NCBI GenBank assembly: GCA_947646735.1
Contig: CANTFK010000072.1
Coordinates: 1 to 64,000 of the forward strand
Origin: Peronospora farinosa
Lineage: Eukaryota > Oomycota > Peronosporomycetes > Peronosporales > Peronosporaceae
Length of the DNA stretch: 64,000 nucleotides
Direction of reading: 5' to 3'
In this document: piece after piece, positions 1 through 10,473 of the stretch
How positions within the stretch are numbered: the first letter of the stretch is position 1
Layout: each line of letters opens with the position of its first letter
Made by a program: the position numbers and the translations under genes
The notes under the pieces: model-generated
Told to the model about the DNA's origin: nothing
Databases searched by the model: none
What the model saw: only the letters and a program-made list of their open reading frames with translations

Positions 1-121
1 GAAGTTCGTTGCACTCTCGCTTAAGCGAGAGGCAACTGGTGGTACGACTGCTTCAGTAGTCGACCAACCTCCCAACCACCCTCGCACGCGAAGGTAAGAC
101 GGTATAAACGCTTCCTCGCTT

Positions 122-415
122 GTGCATAAGGTGTGTGCTCGTAGTACGAGGCAACTTCGTAGAAGTGCCCGTCTACAGGCAACGAGCGTTGAAAATCGTG
201 TATTACTTTTCAGCTCCATCGTGCTTCCCTCCTTACTATTCACTGCGATAGTCTTTGTAATACCACGATGGGCGGAAAAGGATCTGCACAGTTTTTACAT
301 GCAATTCTTGTGGGCGCACGCGACAACGACGGAAGGCAGTCGCCACAAGGTAAATCCTAGGTTGCTAGTGACGCCAAAGCAAGCGGGAGGCATCGGGCTA
401 GTGGCTGTTCTGTAG
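122..415 (+). pseudogene. LINE reverse transcriptase C-terminal relic
   Basis: The frame reads through a block typical of the end of the RT domain of oomycete non-LTR retrotransposons: a run like VLPSLLFTAIVF, then RWAEKDLHSFYMQFLWA, then a GGIGL motif near the end. In intact elements this block lies between the RT core and the C-terminal Cys/His finger. The frame stops at 415 and the next matching pieces are in other frames, so this is a decayed copy and not a working gene. Nothing in the window lies upstream, so the RT catalytic core is outside it or lost. Confidence 0.75.
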
Positions 416-639
416 CGGTCAAAACGCAACGCATAAAGCATACAGTGACTTGGCTTCCTCAGAAACCGAATAAATATTTTGCTGCCTGGTATTCAAAGCA
501 GTCAGGGGCCGACGTAACAATCGTGACGCCGGCTCAGGCTTAACTACGGGCACCGCCTTGTCGAGCACGCTCGCCAGGACAGGAACTAAAGCAAGAGCTG
601 GGCGAACGACTCGCTCCGACCACAGACCAACAAGACCAG

Positions 640-1322
640 TTGACCGCGTGGATCCGTGCTCACTCAACGGCTTTACTTGACCGAGTTATCAGCTGGTGGG
701 ATGGGGATAAATTGGTGTTGTCGTTCATTGACCCTTTCCCCACACACCTACTGGGGTATGATGATATGCCGGAAGGAATTCAGAGGTTCTGGGCCCACCT
801 TCCATGGAGTGCAAAGCCATGGATTAGGTACCAGAGCGGCAACATGCTGTCCCAGACCAAGTATAACAGGATTGAGGACTGCACCCTCAAACACCTTCAC
901 ATCTTGCGTACGGGGCCAGCAGAATTCCTCATGCACGTACCAATACCTTTGGGTCAACCCGGCCCCCATTCGAACGCGAAACTCCGCAGTATGCAACAGC
1001 CCTCCTATTATCATCCCCGGACTTACTCATCGGGACAGAATTGAACTCGACACCGCCACTGCGCCTTCGACAGGCACTACCGAAATTGAAAAGCTATTGC
1101 TGGAGGATTCTCGGTGAAGGCATTATCGTAGGCCACTTAACGGAGATTGAATATGGCCAAACCCGCCCCACCAAGCTGATGATGGCGTACACTGGTTTTG
1201 CCATGGAATTGCTGCCGGAGCTCACTGACGGTAAGCCATCTGACCGACAGGCGATTGGTCGCGCTATTCGAAGAGGGGGTCTCGTATTCGAGGCGCACCC
1301 GCAGCTTCATCAATTCCCTTGA
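640..1322 (+). pseudogene. LINE post-RT region, frameshifted relic
   Basis: Two successive frames (640-1044 and 1041-1322) continue the LINE in the same direction as the RT piece at 122-415. They read as ordinary protein with Trp-rich stretches such as RFWAHLPWSAKPW, but the join needs a frame change and further stops follow. The assignment rests on order and orientation between a recognisable RT end and a recognisable LINE zinc-finger tail, not on a strong motif of its own. Confidence 0.5.
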
Positions 1323-1619
1323 TCTATTCCGGACACAACGTCAAATCACTTCATCACGAAAGCCTTAGGCATGCAAGCCTTCCGGTTCCACAAAAAAGTT
1401 CTCGCCCGTCAACTTTCGGTTCTCGTTGGTCGCCTTTTATAATCGGCAACGACGGATGAATGGCAAAGCGCAGCGCTCCGGCAAACGCCGACGCAAGTGT
1501 GGGACCATAGTAACGGTCTCACTCCATTTCAAGTCTAGACAGGGTACCCGGTGGCGACAAGACAATTAAATTTGTATCACGCCGAGAGAATCGAACGCAA
1601 TAGTTGTAAAAAGACGCCG

Positions 1620-2150
1620 GATTGCAGCGGCAGGAAGGAGACCATTGTCCATCTCTTTTAGGAATGTGATTGCGCTGCAGCGCTTTGTAAAAAGCTCATT
1701 GGTCACTGGACCGGGCAAATCGCCACCCGCCAAGTAACGCAAAACTTTTTAGGGGCCTGTGTAAGTCGACGTGCTGACAGCATACCCGAGTACCGCAAAA
1801 TTATCCTAGCGGACCGATTTCAGGATGACGCCAATGAAGCCGAACGCGTCTGGACACAAATTTGGCATGTCCTCGCAATAATATGCCAAACACGAATTTG
1901 GATTGACAGGAATACAGCCGCTGTCACACTCCACATTTCCAGCAGCATCGCCAGTTTTTGGGCCTCGTGCCTTTGTTAGCTCCGAGCAATCACAAAGAGA
2001 GAGCATCAAAAAAATCGCGTCAGCCACACGTGGTGCCTTGCTTTATGCTTGCATTATTTTCCTAAAGCGCGTCCTTAGAAGGCCACCGAGTTCTACGGTG
2101 GCCAGCCACGATATACCGTCGGGCCATCCGGCGCTAATACCCTGGCTTTG
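1620..2150 (+). pseudogene. LINE C-terminal zinc-finger (zf-RVT) tail, relic
   Basis: Reading plus-strand codons from about 1,617 gives a C-x-GRKETIVHLF-stop-ECDC run. This has the Cys/His spacing of the zf-RVT finger found after the RT of many LINEs, followed by about 100 codons of Trp-containing tail. There is an in-frame stop inside the finger and others downstream. With the pieces at 122 and 640 it defines a LINE 3' end running left to right and ending near 2,150. Confidence 0.6.
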
Positions 2151-2224
2151 AACTTTCCAGAGATCCTGCACATAGTTAACACCGTGTAAATAGACAGTCT
2201 GAACCTCTCTCTCTCACTTATAAA

Positions 2225-2377
2225 TGGCTGTCGCATGATATCTCGAGGCAAAAAGGACACGGTCTGAAATCTGAATGTGACTTAGAACGCTATTATCTTC
2301 CTACTTCGATCTTCAAGACGGAATCAGATTTCAGACCGTGTCCTTTTTGCTTCGGGTGATCGATCATGCGACAGCCA
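2225..2377. repeat. Imperfect inverted repeat (foldback)
   Basis: Two perfectly complementary blocks build each arm. The first is 15 nt (2225-2239 with 2363-2377, TGGCTGTCGCATGAT in the left arm). The second is 27 nt (2248-2274 with 2324-2350). A mismatched bubble lies between the blocks and the loop is 49 nt. As RNA this would be a long hairpin. It could be a MITE-like foldback, a hairpin small-RNA source or the scar of an inverted duplication. No coding frame explains it. Confidence 0.85.
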
Positions 2378-2399
2378 CGTATTTTACTTTTTCAACCGG

Positions 2400-4935
2400 T
2401 TAGCTGCTTATTTGTCAGCTGGATCTACCAACTCCATTTATGCACGATGTAACAGGGTTACACGACGTTTGGAGATTTTCCTAGCATTACACCGCGGTTT
2501 GATAACCATTAATATTACAGTAAATGTTTTGATACTTTCGTGGGTTTTAGGGGATTGTGATCCATGATTAAGGTTCATGATTCATAAATCAACTGAATAA
2601 TCTATAAGAATAACTGATTAAAATAGACGAACACTGTTGCCTAGTGTCATTGACAGGAGCATCTTGGCCATTCCTGCCATCAGTGCCCCATCAAAACGAG
2701 TGATTATCCTCGGGAAGAAAAGTCGTGAGGTGGTACAGGAGCTCATTGTCCGCGAGGTCAACTGAGGCATTGGTGAGCCTGAATTTTCTTACAGGAAACA
2801 GAGCTTCTTTCAGGTGAAACGATCCTTATCAACTAGTTTCTAACTAAGTCTGAATACATCATTTGTTTTTGTTGGAAGTAAAAGCAATAAATTCTATGAG
2901 CCACGGTTCAATGAATCTGAATCACCGCGTGATTTAAATTTATGATTCATATCTATGATTTAGATCTATAATCATGAATTTGAATAGGAGGCCTATAGGT
3001 ATGGTATCAGTACACCATATTATATCGAATATGGATTGATACTCGATACCGCCGTACTAAGTAGAGAAAAAACAGATTGTCTATTTACTGCTAGGTCAGG
3101 ATCTCTGGTAGGTAGTTAATGACACTAGTGTGGAGAAGTGCCAGGAGAAATCAGAGCTTAAGGGAATGGGAACAGAGAGCAAGAGAACTTCTGGTCACTT
3201 CCCCGAGGGAGTGACCACGACCCGGCCTCGCGGATCTACAACCTCACACCAGGCCCCCGCCTTATGAAGAATATAAGGACCCAGACGTGCGGAGCCAGCA
3301 CAGGCCCCAGGCCCAGGAAACAGGTTCCAGGGTACCAGGGCCCAATCCGAGGATGCAGAATCGGTACACGGAATATCAGAGATTACAGAAAGTACAGGTA
3401 CCAAGGAGTCAATTCTCCTTCAAAGGTCGACACGTGGCACTATCTAGATGAAAGGGTTAGGGTTAGACAAGAAAAAGCATGCAAAGTATAAGATAAATAA
3501 ACACACTCGAATTTGCATTACACGTGGCAGCTCAAGCGCCCCTTCCAAGCTTCTCCTTCGCTTCACCTCTTCCGGGCGGGACACCCTTTGCCCCCCCCGA
3601 CGTCAACAGATGTTAGAAGGCTCAAGCTACCTCAGGAAAGCTGGCCTGAGGTGTCAAGTAAGCGTCAAGACTCTACGACCCGCTACAGGAAGCGGTTTTC
3701 CTACGGGGAAGAACACAAAGGGGTCCAAGGACCAAGAACAGTCAGCCACCAAAGGGGTACGTAGTACCAGGTGCATCGCTCTCGACTAAAGTCGATTGAG
3801 CCCAAGAAACCCGGTCCCAAGTGAAGTATATCCACTCGGGGACCACCAAGTCCAAGTCTTATACAAAGACCAAGTCTTTAAGTCTTTTGCGTCTAACGAG
3901 GAGCAAGACCAGACAAGCCGACGGGTACACAAGGTGAGACCCAAGGTTGACGCGACACGGTATCTGGTACTCTCTCCGTAAGTCGCCAGTCCGGCTGTGT
4001 GTGTGTATGTGGATCTCCTACGTCGCTTGAGAATCCACTCCACCACACTAGTAACGCTGGAGGGTCCAGGCATTTCCTACGGCTGGCAGCACGTCTATGA
4101 ACGCCGGACTGCCCTCTCAGTTCTGATATAAATATGTCGTAACATGCAGATGGATGGGCGCCACGGACGGCTGTGTCCACCCTGCAATGGAGACGTTTAA
4201 TGAGCGCCCTCAGTTGGAGCTGAATCCTTCCCCAGATCAAAGCTTCACAGGCGTGTGTGGTGGAGCGGAGTTCACAAAATTTCTGATGTGATCCTAACTC
4301 TCCACTGACGCCTAGACAACCGACTGTCGGAAGGGAGTACTCCGTTTTCGTGCAACTTTCCTTCCTCACCTTGTGTACCCTTGATAGGGCGGGTAGCACT
4401 ATTCTCGGTGGACTTGAGTCGATGCTGAACTTAACCGTGTTTGGGATAAATTGGGGGTCGACCGTGCGGAAATCTTTGCGCGGTCGGTGGAATCTTGTAG
4501 GTGCTCTATCCTAGTCACCCTGATCTCTCTTGAGATCGCCTTGTCTAAAAAATGTAGATACTTGATCCACTTTAATACTTGATCTTCTGAACACTTGAGC
4601 CGTCTCGCGATCTTGTACCTTGTCCTTTTCTTGTTGTGCTGCGTCCAATAGCAGGGGAGTTGTGTGTTTTAAGAATTCTTGTAATCCCTGGCCAAACAAT
4701 CCAGGGATATCACTTGTGTCTTAGCGTAGCAGATGCTCTTGAGTCGTCGGGGGGGGGGCCAAAATTATCCCACCCGGAAGAGAAGCCTGCGTGTCTTAGA
4801 AGTAGAATCGAATTCTGTTTAATGTTAACCAATCACATACTAAAACCTACAATTCTGCCTATCTGTAGACTAGGATCTACTGCCACGTGTTGCCCTTTCG
4901 GAAAAAATCAGATCTCAATGTGTGGACCACATATG
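2400..4935. other. Stretch without a recognisable gene
   Basis: From 2,400 to about 3,120 the sequence is AT-rich with many short TGATT/AATCA-like words and no convincing frame. From 3,120 to 4,700 it is more GC-rich and has moderately long frames on the minus strand (3,893-4,399 and 4,511-4,699) that may be coding relics of a mobile element, but I see no family motif in them. A run of G (4,750-4,758) follows. Confidence 0.5.
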
Positions 4936-4941
4936 TCAAAT

Positions 4942-5908
4942 CGCGGTCGATGGATCGCGATGATGGATCGCGGTCGACGGATCGCTATCACGGATCGCTA
5001 TGACGGATCGCGGTCGACGGATCGCTATCACGGACCGCTATGACAGATCGCGATGACGGATCGCGGTCGACGGATCGCTATCACGGATCGCTATGACGGA
5101 TCGCGGTCGACGGATCGCTATCACGGATCGCTATGACAGATCGCGATGACGGATCGCGGTCGGACGGATCACGATGACGGATCGCGGTCGACGGATCGCG
5201 GTAGACGGATCGCTATCGACGGATCGCTATCACGGATCGCTATCACGGATCGCGGTCGACGGATCGCTTCGACGGATCGTGGTCGACGAATCGCAGTCGA
5301 CGGATCGCGGTCGACGGATCGCGATGACGGATCGCGGTCGACGGATCGCTATCACGGATCGCTATGACGGATCGCGGTCGACGGATCGCTACCACGGATC
5401 GCTATGACAGATCGCGATGACGGATGGCGATCGACGGATCGCAGTCGACGGATCGCTACCACGGATCGCTATGACAGATCGCGATGACGGATCGCGATGA
5501 CGGATCGCGGTCGACGGATCGCTATCACGGATCGCGGTCGACGGATCGCTATCACGGATCGCGGTCGACAGTCGACGGATCGCTTCGACGGATCGCGGTC
5601 GACGGATCGCGATGACGTATTGCTATCACGGATCGCTATCACGGATCGCTATGACGGATCGCGGTCGACGGATCGCGATGACGGATCGCTATCACGGATT
5701 GCTATGACAGATCGCGATGACGGATCGCGGTTGACGGATCACGATGACGGATCGCGGTCGACGGATCGCTTCGACGGATCGCGATGACGGATCGCGGTCG
5801 ACGGATCGCTATCACGGATCGCTATGACGGATCGCGATGACGGATCACGATGACGGATCGCGGTCGACGGATCGCTTCGACGGATCGCGGTCGACGGATC
5901 GCGGTTGA
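4942..5908. repeat. Compound 13/14-bp minisatellite, about 72 units
   Basis: The whole stretch is a tandem array of CGGATCGC-headed units. The main variants are CGGATCGCGGTCGA (14 bp), CGGATCGCTATCA, CGGATCGCTATGA, CGGATCGCGATGA and CGGATCGCTTCGA (13 bp). Mixing 13- and 14-bp units keeps several frames open by chance (Asp-Arg-Gly/Ser-rich peptides), so the long frames here are not genes. The array sits between two copies of GTGTGGACCACAT (4920-4932 and 5917-5929). Confidence 0.95.
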
Positions 5909-5929
5909 TCTACAAGGTGTGGACCACAT

Positions 5930-7320
5930 TTAATATTGGGCGATCCACACTTTGTGAAATATTACTCCTTTGCTTCTACACAATCGTCCCCTGCACTTTG
6001 CGCAATTCCACTATTCCACATCCACGTATAATTCGTACAAATTCAATCCATCCAATTGGATTAACCGATACTGGAAGTCAGTATAATCAAACGGTGATCT
6101 ATTCCATGATTATTCAATATAATTCGGTAATGTGATCCATGCCATGTATTTTCACCTTAAGTATGTTTCGATCCATATCATCATCGTCTTCGATACCATT
6201 GATCCCTTCTTCATTCATTTATTGAACAAGCAAATAAACGATATTGGATCAACGGTACTTTTCCATTCGATCGTCCATGAATTGAGATCGACTTCATCAC
6301 ACCCAATAAGTCATTATAGTAGGCGACTTAATGGGGAAAAGGGATCCAACCGTTATGTGAAAGGGATCCAACCGTTATGGGAAAGGGATCCAATCGTTGG
6401 CGAGAAAAGTCCCAATAATTTGGCTCCGGATTATTAAATGGACTTAGCCAAAATTCTCTTATCGAATTTACCACACTTGCATTAGGATAATCGCATTGTC
6501 AAAAACGCTGTCCACACGGTGTTACCAGATCATTGTGATGATGACGGTCACTGCGACTTTCCAAATCGTCCTCCAGCGCTGTGGCGAATTGATTCATGTT
6601 TTCAGGGTATTGAGCCAACAGCTTTGATGAGACCTGCGGCAAAAATGCGTGGTACGATACGGTTTGCGCAGTGCTTGAGCCATGGTTAGGCTTTTGAGGT
6701 GTGCTCTCCCAGCGACTGATGAGCCGGGCCTAAATTGTCTGAGCACATGGACGCTCCTGGTCTCCTTCCGGCCTACACATTCCATATACGTTCAATTTAG
6801 ACGGACAACTCGTAGAGAAGCTGCCACGTACTACGCGGGCACGCCTTCAAGAAGCGCGAGGAAGTGGTTAAATCGTCTTACCTCCGCGTGCGGTGATGGT
6901 GGTGGTGGTGATAATGGTCGGCGATAAAGCGCCGAACCAATCTTTTCCGGCCTCTTAGAGCGGTCCGCGCAACGAATAACTAAGAAGGGTCTTATTTACG
7001 TCACGCAGAAGTTTATCAAGCTTCTCGTGCGCAGTAGGCTGTATGTAGTGAATCCATCCATCCATCAATATCACATTCATGAGGGTGGGTCACATTGTTT
7101 TGATCCGTGTAACTTTTAGCCCATTACACAATCCCCCTCTTTAAGTCGATTTTTACATTTTGAAAAAAAATCGAATATAGAGACGATGCCACCGAAACAT
7201 GATTAGGCTGATGGGACGCCTGCAAAGGCGCCCATGTAGACCAACACAAAGCGCACGCGCCGCGATGATTCGCAGCCGTCGCTAAGTATCTCTGTCGCAA
7301 CGCCGACATCTAATGTCAGC
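5930..7320. other. AT-rich stretch without a recognisable gene
   Basis: No frame here carries a family motif. The only clear structure is a short 22-bp tandem repeat at about 6,334-6,400. A C-rich block at 7,080-7,140 and the run of A at 7,161 look like low-complexity sequence before the retroelement relics that begin near 7,320. Confidence 0.45.
6338..6400. repeat. 22-bp tandem repeat, three copies
   Basis: The motif AAAGGGATCCAACCGTTATG begins at 6338, 6360 and 6382 with a period of exactly 22 bp. The third copy differs at its 3' end. Confidence 0.85.
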
Positions 7321-8685
7321 TTGCCAGTAGACAACACTGGTCCAACCCACTATGGGGCGGATGAAGACTTGTCTCTCATTGTTGACTACAATGAGATGAC
7401 ATCATTGCCATCACCCCAAAGTGGTTATGGGCTTAGTGCTCTGATGGTAAATTTGTCCCCATCATTAGACACCCAACCTTCAGGAAGCTTCCATGCTTCC
7501 TGACAGCGAGGGTCATGCTTCGTCGTCTGCGCTAACGAGCGCAGCGACCGCAACTGAGCACGCTGCTTCAAAAGAAACAGCCGGAACTCAACAGCAGGTC
7601 GGCGATTCTGAATTTTTCGCCTCTGTTAACTCTACATCTGACGTCTTGACAATTCATAATGGGGAGTCAGACTCAGGCAAGGGTGAGCAAAAATCCCTTT
7701 CGACTTCACAGTCGGCCTCACTAGCTCGCCGTCGCGAGGGCGCTACGTGAGTGGTGGATTGCCACGAATGCTACCACCATTCGAGTGGTCACGCTCGAGT
7801 GGTAATAATGCTAAGCTTTTAGGGCGTGCCGCTATTGACTCTGATAAACTTTTTAGCGTCTTTACCAGATAGAAAAGACAGGGCAAAGCACTAGGTCGTG
7901 CGTTCCCAATCCCCGTCGTGTTGCATTCTAACGAAACGATCGAAAAATACGAAGCAAAGTTCCTGCGCCGTGTTACACCGCATGCAGATGCATTGAAACA
8001 GCGGTCGCAGAGAATCAGCTTCGCTATGACGCGAGCGAGGGAAATATTGAGTGCTAACATAATCTCATCTTCTTCTCGTCACTCCGCCCCGGCTAGTCCA
8101 TCAGGACCTAGCAGAGCGAGAGTAGCTGGTGCATATTCTCGTAAGCAGCAATCAGCCCAGGCTCGTCGACGCGCAACAAGTCAACCGGTTCCCAAGAGTC
8201 TAAACTCTTCGGGTATCCTTTCCACTGGACAAGGATCTGAAGCTTTTGCTTCGCATGGCGGTGGGCCAACAACAGCCTTCCAAAAAAGAAGCGGGTATGC
8301 TCTTCCGTTTCCACCAACACAGGTGGCGCCCGATAGGAGTGGCGATTAAGCCCACCTACTCGCGGCTGCCTATCCTGTTGTTGTTCAGTCGCAGGCTGAG
8401 TCCGCTGCGGTGAAGAGGCAGGTGACAGATCTCGAGAGTCAAGTCTCACGACTGACTTTGGATCTGCGCGATGTGAGGGCGAGGGACCGTCAAGGGTATG
8501 ACCGCCTGAAGACCCGTTTGGACATCCTAGAGCGACTGATGATGAGAGACCCGCGTCAAGCGCGGACTCTTCGATCACTGAGTCCCCTGTCATCGGTATC
8601 GTATACGGGAAGTCTTACACCTTCCCCATCGCCTGATCGGCAACGACGCTCAACTCACAGTCGACGTCACCATCGGTCTCGTTAA
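7321..8685 (+). pseudogene. Plus-strand Ser/Ala-rich and coiled-coil frames, possible gag-like relic
   Basis: Successive plus-strand frames (7,321-7,503; 7,493-7,750; 7,918-8,685 with a single stop at 8,347) encode a Ser/Thr/Ala-rich part followed by a clear coiled coil (heptads around QVTDLESQVSRLTLDLRDV, then DRLKTRLDILERL) and an Arg/Ser tail. No known domain is recognised. The 3' half lies antisense to an integrase-linker and chromodomain reading frame at 8,108-8,593, so one of the two readings may be incidental. A gag-like origin is inference. Confidence 0.35.
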
Positions 8686-8891
8686 ACTGATGCAGATATG
8701 TGATCTCTTGTGGATGTACGTATCGTTTTAGACGTCCCACGTAGAATACGGGGTGCGTCTCCATATACGGTGGGAGAGTAAGCAAGGCAAGCACGTGTTG
8801 CATCTGTCCCTTCCATAAACGGAACCCTATCTTGCTGTTCGTAGGCGAAACGGAAGATGAAGACGATAGTGCCTTTGCTTACAGGGAACAT
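8108..8891 (-). pseudogene. Ty3/gypsy integrase C-terminus with chromodomain, fragment
   Basis: On the minus strand a GPY-type integrase end (LPPYMETHPVFYVGRLKRY, about 8,720-8,790) is followed, after a stop or frame change, by a linker and a clear chromodomain core (LVQWKGYPKSLDSWEP, about 8,165-8,215). The order matches the 3' end of chromodomain-bearing Ty3/gypsy (chromovirus-like) polyproteins. A second GPY end occurs at 9,387-9,752, so this fragment comes from a different copy than the pol region to its right, or from a rearranged duplicate. Confidence 0.8.
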
Positions 8892-9098
8892 TATTTGTGG
8901 CGTTTGACCATCATGTGGGCTCTTCGCGCCAGTGCCAGTGTGGCAGACGTTCGTCTGGAACGCAAGATGTGTTTTGAATACGCCAAGCTAAAGGCCTGAG
9001 GCCGATTGCGGAGGCAACGAGTGCGCTATGGGCCAGCCATTTAAGGTTCCCGTGATTCAGCTACGCCTGTAGCCGTGAGTTTGTAGAAGGCCCCGGCC

Positions 9099-9475
9099 GT
9101 GATCTCGCCCACTTCCCCCGTTACTAATGAGGAGCGTCATCGCCAACAGGTTGGCCCTGCGCACGACGTTCAAAAATGTCCACGACGTACGGGCAATCCT
9201 GCTGCAAGGGAACCTCGAACTCCCATGAGTTTCACGACTCGAGGTATCGCCGCCACTTCACAAGATACTGGTTTTGACCGCGGCGGAGACGCTTCTGCAG
9301 AAGACGCTCCACATGGAACTGAAGGTTCCCCTGCTTATCGAGCAATGCCGGAGGAGGCCGGTGTATCGGCACAAGCTCATGCCGAGCTACATCAGGAGGT
9401 GAATGTCTTCGTGAGACCGTTCAGCGAATGCAGACTCGCCTCCAGTCGTTAGAGCAGAGCCCGACCCGAGTGGAG
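9099..9475 (+). pseudogene. Plus-strand frame antisense to the integrase linker
   Basis: The frame is open from 9,099 to 9,452. A one-base shift near 9,408 continues it as RETVQRMQTRLQSLEQ, a heptad-like helix ending at a stop by 9,473. It mirrors the coiled coil at 8,410-8,560, which lies in the same antisense position relative to the other integrase end. It may be a conserved antisense frame, or helical by accident of the opposite-strand composition. Confidence 0.25.
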
Positions 9476-9752
9476 GGGTAGTTTGACTTCTTAATTCATA
9501 TGATCCATCCTGCGGCAGTACCGATGAGCTCAGCGCGAGAGCCTTAGTATTCACTTGGGACGGATCCTGATACGGCTTGAGCATTCCAGCATAGAGCAGG
9601 GGGTGCGTACGCAATTTGCGCGGCAGATTAAGCGTATACGCTAAGTCTTTCTTGGCCACGACCGTAATGGGTCCGATGAAGCGCGGACGCAATTTTGTCT
9701 TAAAGACAGCAGATACTACATTGGTAGGTAGGTTTTTAGCATTAAGTAACAC
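9387..9752 (-). pseudogene. Ty3/gypsy integrase C-terminal (GPY) domain, relic
   Basis: The frame contains KLRPRFIGPITVVAKK followed by LPRKLRTHPLLYAGMLKPY, the GPF/Y module that ends many Ty3/gypsy integrases. It lies in the expected place downstream of the integrase core at 9,815-10,431 but is separated from it by a frame break. The linker after it ends in a stop with no chromodomain in this copy. Confidence 0.8.
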
Positions 9753-9814
9753 TGGTCTCCGATCTCATAATAATCAATACACCTTCTGCCTTTATCATTC
9801 GCATATTCCTTCTG

Positions 9815-10431
9815 TTAGTCTTGGATATCAGCCATTGCGACTTGCACATGTCGTAAAATATTGAATAGCGTCGCGAGAAACGCATTCACCTGTTTCTTAA
9901 CAGTATTAGGGCTGACATCAGAAAGCCGATCGGCAACCTCTCCCCCACCAAGCCCTGAACCACTCGGTGGTAGCGTTAACGGAACGCGTGGGTGTGTAAG
10001 GCCATTCACATAGAACGAAGTGTAGCCGGTAGTGGCTTGTACGGAGTTATTAAGTGCAAACTCGACTACAGGGAGCATAGAGCTCCATCGCTTAGGCGTT
10101 TCAGCACAAATGCTGCGGAGGATATCTTCAACAACGTGATTTACGCATTCCATTTGACCATCGGTCTGCGAATGAACATGTCCAAACGGGTGTCCAGCAC
10201 CTGGAATACGGACTTTCAAATTTACTCGTGAAACGAGGATCTCGGTCAGAAACAATTGCCACTGAAAAGCCATGTTGGCGACAACTCGGTCGATAAACAG
10301 CTCCGCTGTACCTTCACCATCGAACAGTCTGGCACAGCCGCTAAGTGAGCCATCTTGCTCAAACGATTAACAAAGACCACAATACCTGTGTTGCCGTGCG
10401 AATTTTTCGGTAGACCAAACACAAAATCCAT
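9815..10431 (-). pseudogene. Ty3/gypsy integrase catalytic core, frameshifted
   Basis: Two minus-strand frames cover the rve core. 10,246-10,431 holds MDFVFGLPKNSHGNTGIVVF and FVNRLSKMAHLA, where FVDRLSKMAH is usual, so the Asp of the core motif reads Asn. 9,815-10,273 holds HSQTDGQMECVNHVVEDILR, the region with the last catalytic acidic residue. A frame change near 10,260 separates them. With the altered Asp and the break it cannot encode an active integrase. Confidence 0.85.
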
Positions 10432-10473
10432 ACTAATGGAGTCCCAACACCCAGTGGGGACTAAACAGCGGCG

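Noticed and set aside
3452..3468. AGGGTTAGGGTTAG, telomere-like
   Set aside because: Only two units, not in an array, and the oomycete telomere unit is usually TTTAGGG. A chance match.
5146..5787. Several long plus-strand frames with Asp/Arg/Ser-rich repeats
   Set aside because: They are a by-product of the 13/14-bp minisatellite, which leaves all frames open by its composition. There is no independent coding evidence.
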